Assembly: GCA_036273175.1 (NCBI GenBank)
Contig: DASUIE010000083.1
Location: 1-43,537 of the forward strand
Direction: 5' to 3'
Source of the DNA: DATARH01 sp036273175
GTDB lineage: Bacteria; Pseudomonadota; Alphaproteobacteria; ATCC43930; CGMCC-115725
DNA length: 43,537 bases
The translations under genes were made by a program, and so were the position numbers. The notes under the pieces were generated by a model. The model had not been told where the DNA came from. It searched no databases and was given only the letters and a program-made list of their open reading frames with translations. Of this stretch, positions 18,069-24,762 are shown one piece after another. Positions within the stretch are counted from its first letter, which is position 1. Every line of letters begins with the position of its first letter.

Positions 18069-19046
18069 ATGCGGCGCCGGCTCGCCGTCGCGCTGCTGCT
18101 GTGCCTGGCGACGCTTTTCGCGGCGGCGCAGGGTGAGGCGCGGGTCTACCGGATCGGTTTCCTGTGGCTCGGCGACGCCGACGGCTCGACGCCGGAGGGC
18201 CTCGAAGCGCTGCGCGCCGGCTTGCGCGAGCTCGGCTACGTCGAGGACCGCAATCTCCAGATCGAGACGCGCGACGCGGCGGGACGGACCGACCGGCTCG
18301 ACGCGGCGGCGGCCGGGCTGGTGGCGCTGAAGCCCGATGCGATCGTCACGTCCGGAACCGCCGCGACGCTCGCGGCCAAGCGGGCGACGGGAACGATCCC
18401 GGTCGTCTTCGGCGGCGCCGCCGACCCGGTCGGGCGCGGGATCGTCGCCAGCCTCGCCCATCCCGGCGGCAACGTCACCGGCTTCGCGATCGAGCTGGCC
18501 GAGGCCAAGAGCCTCGAAATCCTGCAGCAGATCGCACCCCGGGTGCGCCGCCTTGGATTGCTCTATCACACCCGGAACATGCCGCCCGACTATTTCCCGG
18601 TGTTTGTCGCCGAGCACCAGAGGGCCGCGGAGGCGTTGGAGATGACCGTGGTGCCGCAGGGGGTCGCGGAGGCCGGCGACATCGCCGCGGCCTTTGCGGC
18701 GATGGCCGCGAGCCGGGTCGACGCGGTGCTGATCCTCGGCGACCAGTTTCTGATCGACCAGCGAAATCCGGTCATGGCGCAGGCGCTTGGGCACCGCCTG
18801 CCGACGGCCTGCCTGTCGCGTCTCCTCGTCGCCGACGGGTGCCTGTTTTCGTACACCGAGGCCGACGACCGCTATCAGCGCGCCGCCGTCGCCGTCGATA
18901 AAATCCTGAAAGGCGTGCCGCCCGGCGACATTCCGGTGGAGCACGGCGCGCAATTCGCGCTGACCGTGAACCTGCAAACCGCGAAAGCACTGGGGCTGAC
19001 GGTGCCGCCCGCGATCTTGGCGCGCGCCGGAGAGGTGATCGAATAA
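18069..19046 (+). CDS. ABC transporter substrate-binding protein (ABC_sub_bind / TrpX-like family)
   Basis: A 325-residue exported binding protein. A signal peptide (about residues 1-25) precedes the family start VYRIGFLWLGD, followed by the segments LRELGYVEDRNLQIETRDA, DAIVTSGTAATLAAKRATGTIPVVFGGAADPVGRGIV and ADGCLFSYTEADDRYQRAA, all typical of the ABC_sub_bind family. These proteins capture small ligands, tryptophan or tyrosine in the best-known cases, for an ABC importer. No permease or ATPase gene is adjacent, so it is an orphan here. It lies five bases after the MBL gene and 18 bases before the HpaB-like gene, most likely in one transcript. Confidence 0.9.
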   Translation: MRRRLAVALLLCLATLFAAAQGEARVYRIGFLWLGDADGSTPEGLEALRAGLRELGYVEDRNLQIETRDAAGRTDRLDAAAAGLVALKPDAIVTSGTAATLAAKRATGTIPVVFGGAADPVGRGIVASLAHPGGNVTGFAIELAEAKSLEILQQIAPRVRRLGLLYHTRNMPPDYFPVFVAEHQRAAEALEMTVVPQGVAEAGDIAAAFAAMAASRVDAVLILGDQFLIDQRNPVMAQALGHRLPTACLSRLLVADGCLFSYTEADDRYQRAAVAVDKILKGVPPGDIPVEHGAQFALTVNLQTAKALGLTVPPAILARAGEVIE

Positions 19047-19064
19047 TCTTCGAGGGAGGCGCCG

Positions 19065-20597
19065 ATGGCCGTTCTGCCGTATACCGGACAGGAATATCTC
19101 GACAGCCTCGATGACGGGCGCGAGGTGTGGATTTACGGGGAGCGGGTCGGGAAGATCACCGAGCACCCGGCCTTCCGCAACACGGCGCGGATGATCGCGC
19201 GGCTCTACGACGCGCTGCACAAGGACCACGACGAGGGCCGCAACATATTGACCTGCCCGACCGAATGGGGCGGGTTCACGCACCGCTATTTCGCCGCCCC
19301 GCGCAATGCCGACGACCTCGTCGCCGCGCGCGAGGCGATCGCCGGCTGGGCGCGCCTCACCTATGGCTGGCTCGGCCGGTCGCCCGACTACAAGGCGGCG
19401 TTTCTCGCGACGCTGGGCGCCAACGCCGAATTCTATTCGCCCTACGAAGCCAATGCGCGGCACTGGTACCGCTACAGCCAGGAGCGGGTGCCCTATGTCA
19501 ACCACGCGATCGTGCACCCGCCGGTCGACCGCAACATGGCGCCGGGGGCGCCGGGCGGGCCGACCGACATCTACGCGCACGTCACCAAGGAGACCGATGC
19601 CGGGATTCACGTCACCGGCGCCAAGGTGGTGGCGACCGGCTCGGCGCTGACGCATTTCACCTTTGTCGCGCATGTCGGGCTGTTGCCGATCCAGGACAGG
19701 AATTTCGCGCTGGTGTTCCTGGTGCCGACCAACGCGAAGGGGGTGAAGTTTATCTGCCGGGTGTCGAACGAGCAGCGCGCCGCCGTGCTCGGCAGCCCGT
19801 TCGACTACCCGCTGTCGAGCCGGCTCGACGAAAACGACGCGATTTTCGTGATGGATGACGTGTTCATCCCCTGGGAGAACATCTTTGTCTACGGCGACAT
19901 GGAGAAGGCCAACACCTTCTTCCCGCGCAGCGGGTTCGTCCCGCGCTTCCAGTTCCAGGGCTGCACCCGGCTGGCGGTCAAGCTCGACTTCATCACCGGG
20001 CTGATGATCAAGGCGGCCGAGACCGCGGGGACGAGCGGGTTCCGCGGGGTCGAGGCCAATATCGGCGAGGTCATCACCTGGCGGCATTGCATGTGGGCGC
20101 TGTCGGACGCGATGGCGCGCAACCCCGATCCGTGGGCCGGCGGCTATGTCTTACCCAACGCCAATGCCGGCGCGGCCTATCACGTGCTGGCCCCGGACGC
20201 CTATGTGCAGATCAAGCACCAGATCGAGAAGACCGTCGCGTCGAGCCTCATCTATCTCAACTCGCACGCCCGCGACTTCGCCAACCCCGAGGTGCGCAAG
20301 TACCTCGACCTCTATGTGCGCGGCTCGGGCGGCGTCACCGCGGTCGAGCGGGTCAAGCTGATGAAGCTCCTATGGGACTCGATCGGCACCGAATTCGGCG
20401 CGCGGCACGAGCTCTACGAGGTGAACTACTCCGGCAGCCATGAGGAAATTCGCCGCTTCGCGATACTGGGCGCGAACGCAACCGGGCAGGCGGCAAAATG
20501 GAAGGCATTCGCCGAATCGTGCATGGCCGAATACGACCTCGACGGCTGGACCGTGCCCGACCTCGTCAACAACGACGATGTTAGCGTGCTGGGGTAA
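19065..20597 (+). CDS. 4-hydroxyphenylacetate 3-hydroxylase family flavin monooxygenase (HpaB-like)
   Basis: A 510-residue protein of the HpaB/PvcC family, full length. It carries the family's N-terminal helical part (YTGQEYLDSLDDGREVWIYGERV), the central beta domain with MDDVFIPWENIFVYGD, and the C-terminal FAD-binding helices. HpaB enzymes use reduced FAD from a separate reductase to add a hydroxyl ortho to a phenol. A reductase gene (hpaC) is not seen nearby. Close relatives also include radical 4-hydroxybutyryl-CoA dehydratase. The iron-sulfur cysteine cluster of that enzyme is not obvious here, so the monooxygenase call is preferred. A GGGAGG site precedes the ATG. It closes the MBL / binding-protein / hydroxylase group. 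Confidence 0.88.
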   Translation: MAVLPYTGQEYLDSLDDGREVWIYGERVGKITEHPAFRNTARMIARLYDALHKDHDEGRNILTCPTEWGGFTHRYFAAPRNADDLVAAREAIAGWARLTYGWLGRSPDYKAAFLATLGANAEFYSPYEANARHWYRYSQERVPYVNHAIVHPPVDRNMAPGAPGGPTDIYAHVTKETDAGIHVTGAKVVATGSALTHFTFVAHVGLLPIQDRNFALVFLVPTNAKGVKFICRVSNEQRAAVLGSPFDYPLSSRLDENDAIFVMDDVFIPWENIFVYGDMEKANTFFPRSGFVPRFQFQGCTRLAVKLDFITGLMIKAAETAGTSGFRGVEANIGEVITWRHCMWALSDAMARNPDPWAGGYVLPNANAGAAYHVLAPDAYVQIKHQIEKTVASSLIYLNSHARDFANPEVRKYLDLYVRGSGGVTAVERVKLMKLLWDSIGTEFGARHELYEVNYSGSHEEIRRFAILGANATGQAAKWKAFAESCMAEYDLDGWTVPDLVNNDDVSVLG

Positions 20598-20604
20598 TGC
20601 TCGG

Positions 20605-20717
20605 TCCCTCGCCCGCTTGCGGGAGAGGGACAGTTCGCGCGGCGAACAGGGTGAGGGTTCGGCGCGGGCAGCCCTCACCCGCCCTTCGGGCACCCTCTCC
20701 CGCATGCGGGAGAGGGG
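20605..20717. repeat. REP-like palindromic repeat cluster, possible bidirectional terminator
   Basis: The gap between two convergent genes is filled by nested inverted repeats. TCCCTC...GAGGGA with an inner CCCGC/GCGGG lies at 20605-20630. GGGTGAGGG at 20649-20657 pairs with CCCTCACCC at 20672-20680. A small GCCC-TTC-GGGC hairpin is at 20681-20691. A perfect 24-base palindrome lies at 20693-20716 (arms CCCTCTCCCGC). The same modules recur at 38411-38470. It looks like the intergenic palindromic elements common in alphaproteobacteria, and by position could end both transcripts. Confidence 0.75.
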
Positions 20718-20718
20718 T

Positions 20719-21714
20719 TTACTTCCGCGCCCGCGGGTGCGCTGCCTCGTAGACGGCGAGCAGGTGGGCGGTGTCGACGCTGGTGTAGCGCTGGGTCGTC
20801 GAGAGGCTGGCGTGGCCGAGCAGCTCCTGGATCGCGCGGAGGTCGCCGCCGCCGCCGAGAAGATGCGTCGCGAAGCTGTGGCGCAGCGCGTGCGGGGTCG
20901 CGGTCTCGGGGAGGCCGAGAAAGCCGCGCAGCGCGGTCATCTTGCCCTGGACGAGGCGCGGGTGCAGCGGGCCGCCGCGGGCGCCGATAAAGAGCGGGCC
21001 GTCCGCCGCGAGGCGGTAGGGGCAGGCGGCAAGGTAGTCGGCGACCGCGTCGCGCACGGCGGGCAGCACCGGGACGAGGCGTTGCTTGCGGCCCTTGCCG
21101 GTGATCGTCAGCGCCTCGCCGAGCGGCGCCTCGCCGCGGCTGAGGCCGAGCGCCTCGGACAGGCGCAGGCCGCAGCCGTAGAGGAGCGCCAGCACCGCCG
21201 CGTCGCGCTTGCCCTGCCATTCGCTGGCGGTCAGCTCGGCGACGGCGCCGACCGCCTCGACCGCGTCGGCGACGTTGAGCGGCTTCGGCACGCTGTGCGG
21301 CAGCTTGGGCGCGCGCAGCGCGGCGAGGGCGGTGTTGGCGGCGAGGTCGCGGCGGTCGAGAAACTTGACGAAGCCGCGGATCACCGAGAGGCCGCGCGCG
21401 ATCGAGGTCCGCTCCATGCCGTCGCCGGCGCGGCGGGCGAGATAGGCGCGGAAATCGCCGGGGGCGAGGCTTGCGATGGCGGCCAGGTCGGCGCGCTCGC
21501 CGCGATGCTCGGCGAGGAAGTCGAGGAAGAAGGCAAGGTCGCGGCCATAGGCGGCGACCGTATGCGGGGAGGCGCGGCGCTCGCCGGCGAGCCACGCGGC
21601 CCAGAGCCCGATCGCGGCGCGCAAATCGGGCGCGGCGGCGAAACGGGCCAGCGGCAGGGGTTCGGGCGTCGGGGGGAACGCTTTGGCCGCCGGGGCTACC
21701 GGGGCTTCAGCCAT
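20719..21714 (-). CDS. xerC: Tyrosine recombinase XerC
   Basis: A 331-residue tyrosine recombinase. The N-terminal SAM-like DNA-binding domain (about residues 30-110, with ASPHTVAAYGRDLAFFLDFL) precedes the catalytic domain. All catalytic residues are visible: Arg in YGCGLRLSEAL, Lys in GKGRKQRLVP, His and Arg in PHALRHSFATHLL, His in LGHASLSTTQ and the nucleophile Tyr in QRYTSV. XerC with XerD resolves chromosome dimers at dif near the division septum. The start is the ATG at 21714, which overlaps the end of the DUF484 gene by 19 bases; a longer reading to 21810 would run deep into that gene. Its place next to DUF484 and priA marks it as the housekeeping gene, not a phage integrase. Confidence 0.92.
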   Translation of the reverse strand: MAEAPVAPAAKAFPPTPEPLPLARFAAAPDLRAAIGLWAAWLAGERRASPHTVAAYGRDLAFFLDFLAEHRGERADLAAIASLAPGDFRAYLARRAGDGMERTSIARGLSVIRGFVKFLDRRDLAANTALAALRAPKLPHSVPKPLNVADAVEAVGAVAELTASEWQGKRDAAVLALLYGCGLRLSEALGLSRGEAPLGEALTITGKGRKQRLVPVLPAVRDAVADYLAACPYRLAADGPLFIGARGGPLHPRLVQGKMTALRGFLGLPETATPHALRHSFATHLLGGGGDLRAIQELLGHASLSTTQRYTSVDTAHLLAVYEAAHPRARK

Positions 21715-22436
21715 TGCGAGATGGTGATGCTGAGCGCGCGCGCGAGAAAGCCCAGCAATTCGGTGCCGAGGCCCGGGTGGAAGCGGCCCGCCCGGCGGGT
21801 GCCGATGCACAGGAGCCCGGCCGGGTTGGCCTTGCCAAAGGCGAGGCGCAACAGCGCCTGCGACCGTACGAGGCCCGCGGCGCTGCCGAACAGGGCCGGG
21901 TCGCCGACGATGCCGGCGGCCATCGAGACCGGCTTTTCGAGACCGAGCAGCTCGTCGACCGTGCCGGGGCGCAACAGGTGGATGCCGCCGATGATCGGCC
22001 GCGGCCCCTTGGCGTCGCTCTCGACGGCGATCGTCACGGCGTCGACGTCGAGCAGCACGACGAGGTCGGTGGTGACGGTCTGGAACAGCTGCTCGAAGCT
22101 CGGCGCGGCGAGGATCGCCAGCACCGATTTGTGGATGCGGGCCTGGCTCGCGAGGTTGCCGCGGCTCGCGGTGATCAGCGTCCTGTGCTCGGCTGTCAGC
22201 TCGGCGAGCTCGCGGCGCTGCTTTTCGAGGAGGAAATGTTGGAAGTCGGCGACGCCGGCGCCGATTTCGCGGGTCGGTGCGTGGAGGAGGCGCAGCGCCT
22301 CGGGATGCTCGTCGAGGAAATCGGGGTGGTCGCGCAGATAGGCCGTCACGTCGGCGCCGTCGATCTCCGGCCGCGCCTCCGGGATCAACCGGCGGGCGGG
22401 TCCTGCCTTGGAGTGGTCGCGCGGGCGATCGGGCAT
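21696..22436 (-). CDS. DUF484 family protein
   Basis: A 246-residue protein of the DUF484 family, a GAF-like fold. The conserved N-terminal signature is VTAYLRDHPDFLDEHPEALRLL, followed by a helical segment (LLEKQRRELAELTAEHRTLI) and a GAF-like C-terminal domain (SFEQLFQTVTTDLVVLLDVDAVTIAVE). Its biochemical role is not established; it is repeatedly found directly upstream of xerC, so a link to recombination or cell division has been supposed. The start is ATG 22436; a longer reading to 22586 would run into the divergent priA gene. It overlaps xerC by 19 bases, so the two are surely co-transcribed. Confidence 0.88.
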   Translation of the reverse strand: MPDRPRDHSKAGPARRLIPEARPEIDGADVTAYLRDHPDFLDEHPEALRLLHAPTREIGAGVADFQHFLLEKQRRELAELTAEHRTLITASRGNLASQARIHKSVLAILAAPSFEQLFQTVTTDLVVLLDVDAVTIAVESDAKGPRPIIGGIHLLRPGTVDELLGLEKPVSMAAGIVGDPALFGSAAGLVRSQALLRLAFGKANPAGLLCIGTRRAGRFHPGLGTELLGFLARALSITISQWLKPR

Positions 22437-22527
22437 AAACTCGGCACCTAAAAACTCAGCTTGACGGCCGGGACGGGTCTTCCGACGCCGGGCTTGCGGC
22501 CCGCCGGCCTGCGCGCGAGTGTAGCCG

Positions 22528-24762
22528 ATGCCCGACGACCCCGCCAGCATGACCGGCCTCGCCGCGCCCGCCGGGGGGCGGCGCATTCGGGTAATGCTGC
22601 CGCTGCCGCTGCCCGAGCCGCTCGACTACGCGGTGTCCGAAGGGGCGCCGATGCCGCCGCCGGGAAGCTTTGTTTCGGTGACTCTCGGGCCGCGCGAGCT
22701 GGTCGGTGTCGTATGGGACGAAGCCGAAGGGGAGGTGCTGCCGGCCGATCGGCTAAAGCCGTTCGCGGGGGTGCTTCCGACCCCGGCGATGCGGCCGGAG
22801 CTGCGCCGCTTTGTCGAGCGGGTGGCGGGCTACACGCTGGCCCCGCCGGGCGCGGTGCTGCGTATGACGATGAGCGTCGCCGACGCCTTGCTGCCGCCGC
22901 GCCCCCGGCGAATCTGCGCGCCGACCGAGGCCGGGATCGCCGTGCTCGCCGAGCCGCCGAAGGCGCTGACCGGAGCGCGGCGGCGGGCGCTGGCGGCGTT
23001 GGCCGAGGGCGCCGGGTCGGTCGCCGAACTGGCGCAGCGCGCCGGGGTCGGGGCCGGGGTCGTGCGGGGGCTGATCGGGCTCGGCTGGGCCGAGGAGCGG
23101 CTCGTGCCGGCCTCGCGTGTCGCGCCGGCGGCGCCCGACTGGGAGGCGCCGGGCCCGATGCTGTCGGCGGACCAGGCGGCGGCGGCGCAAAAGCTGGTGG
23201 CGGCGGTCGAGGCCGGCGGGTTCGGGGTCACCCTGCTCGACGGGGTCACCGGCTCGGGCAAGACCGAGACCTATTTCGCCGCGATCGCCGCCGCGCTCGC
23301 CGCCGGCCGGCAGGTGCTGGTGCTGCTGCCGGAGATCGCGCTCGGGGCGCAGTGGCTCGACCGGTTCCGGCGGCGGTTTGGCGCGGTGCCGGCGGAATGG
23401 CATTCCGACGTGCCGCCGCCGGCGCGGCGCGACACCTGGCGGGCAGTCGCCGATGGCGGCGCGCGCATCGTCGTCGGGGCGCGTTCGGCGCTGTTCCTGC
23501 CGTTTTCGGAGCTGGGGCTGATCGTCGTCGACGAGGAGCACGACCATTCGTACAAGCAGGAGGAGGGGGTCTGCTACCAGGCGCGCGACATGGCGGTGCT
23601 GCGCGCCTCGCTGGCGAAAATCCCGATCGTGCTGGTCTCGGCGACGCCGTCGCTGGAGACCGTGGTCAACGTCTCGCGCGGGCGCTATCGCCGCGTCGCG
23701 CTGCCGCGCCGCCACGCCGAGGCGGCGCTGCCCGAGATGTCGCTCGTCGACATGCGTCGGGAGATCTGCGAGCCCGGGCGGTTTTTGTCGCCGCCGCTGG
23801 TCGCGGCGCTGAGGAAGACGCTGGAAACCCGGGAGCAGGCGCTTCTCTTCCTCAACCGGCGGGGCTATGCGCCGCTGGTGCTGTGCCGCGGCTGCGGGCA
23901 TCGCTTCCAGTGCCCGAACTGCTCGTCGTGGCTGGTCGAGCACCGGCTCGTGCGGCGGATGCAATGCCACCATTGCGGCTATGCCGCGCCGGTGCCGGGA
24001 TTTTGCCCGGAATGCCTGGCGGCGGGGACGCTGGTGCCGTGCGGGCCGGGCGTCGAGCGATTGCAGGAGGAAGTCGCGGCGCGCTTCCCGGAGGCGCGAA
24101 TCGCGGTGATGGCGAGCGACCAGCTCTTCGGCCCGCGCGCCGCCGGGGAGCTCGCCGAGGCGATGGCGGCGCATCGCTACGATTTGCTGATCGGCACGCA
24201 GATCGTCGCCAAGGGGCACCATTTTCCGATGCTGACCTTGGTCGGGGTGGTCGATGCCGATCTCGGCCTCGGCGGCGGCGACCTCCGGGCGGCGGAGCGG
24301 ACCTATCAGCTATTGCACCAGGTCGGCGGCCGGGCCGGGCGCGAGGAACGGCCGGGGCGGGTGCTGCTGCAAACCTATATGCCCGAGCAGCCGGTGATGC
24401 AGGCGCTCGTCGCCGGCGACCGCGACCGGTTTCTCGAATCCGAGGCGGCGACGCGGCGCGAGGCCGGTTATCCGCCATTCGGCCGGCTCGCGGCGCTGAT
24501 CGTCAGCGGCCCGGATGCCGAGGCGGCCGATTTCGCCGCGCGGGCGCTGGCCCGCGCCAGCCCGCATCTGCCGGGGGTCGAGGTGCTGGGTCCGGCGCCG
24601 GCGCCGCTTTCGGTGCTGCGCGGGCGGCACCGGCGGCGGCTCCTCGTCAAGGCCGGGCGCGACGTCAATCTCCAGGCGGTGCTGCGCGACTGGGTCGGGC
24701 GGGTCCGCTTCGCCGGCGCGGCGCGGCTCCAGGTCGACGTCGATCCGTACAGCTTTATGTAG
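22528..24762 (+). CDS. priA: Primosomal protein N' (replication restart helicase PriA)
   Basis: A 744-residue PriA, the usual length. The N-terminal 3'-DNA-binding region (about 20-110) begins RIRVMLPLPLPEPLDYAV. Walker A is GVTGSGKTE at about residue 237, the helicase motif II is DEEHDHSYKQ at about 334, and motif III is SATPSLE. Eight cysteines in CRGCGHRFQCPNCSSW and CHHCG...CPECL...C (about 452-506) bind two zincs. Later helicase motifs are GTQIVAKGHHFP and QVGGRAGR. PriA reloads the replicative helicase at stalled forks. It is divergent from DUF484-xerC, a neighbourhood common in alphaproteobacteria. The last eight bases overlap the convergent DUF2339 gene. Confidence 0.95.
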   Translation: MPDDPASMTGLAAPAGGRRIRVMLPLPLPEPLDYAVSEGAPMPPPGSFVSVTLGPRELVGVVWDEAEGEVLPADRLKPFAGVLPTPAMRPELRRFVERVAGYTLAPPGAVLRMTMSVADALLPPRPRRICAPTEAGIAVLAEPPKALTGARRRALAALAEGAGSVAELAQRAGVGAGVVRGLIGLGWAEERLVPASRVAPAAPDWEAPGPMLSADQAAAAQKLVAAVEAGGFGVTLLDGVTGSGKTETYFAAIAAALAAGRQVLVLLPEIALGAQWLDRFRRRFGAVPAEWHSDVPPPARRDTWRAVADGGARIVVGARSALFLPFSELGLIVVDEEHDHSYKQEEGVCYQARDMAVLRASLAKIPIVLVSATPSLETVVNVSRGRYRRVALPRRHAEAALPEMSLVDMRREICEPGRFLSPPLVAALRKTLETREQALLFLNRRGYAPLVLCRGCGHRFQCPNCSSWLVEHRLVRRMQCHHCGYAAPVPGFCPECLAAGTLVPCGPGVERLQEEVAARFPEARIAVMASDQLFGPRAAGELAEAMAAHRYDLLIGTQIVAKGHHFPMLTLVGVVDADLGLGGGDLRAAERTYQLLHQVGGRAGREERPGRVLLQTYMPEQPVMQALVAGDRDRFLESEAATRREAGYPPFGRLAALIVSGPDAEAADFAARALARASPHLPGVEVLGPAPAPLSVLRGRHRRRLLVKAGRDVNLQAVLRDWVGRVRFAGAARLQVDVDPYSFM

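Noticed and set aside
17877..20087. A 736-codon minus-strand open frame across the ABC binding protein and HpaB genes
   Set aside because: Low-complexity Arg/Asp-rich product, antisense to two well supported genes.
20605..20717. CRISPR-like repeats
   Set aside because: The repeated units are nested palindromes of different lengths, not equal repeats with regular spacers, and no cas gene is present.
20719..21714. Tyrosine recombinase as integrase of a mobile element
   Set aside because: It sits with DUF484 and priA, the normal housekeeping context of xerC, and no att site, tRNA or phage genes are near. It is also 20 kb away from the mtgA repeats.
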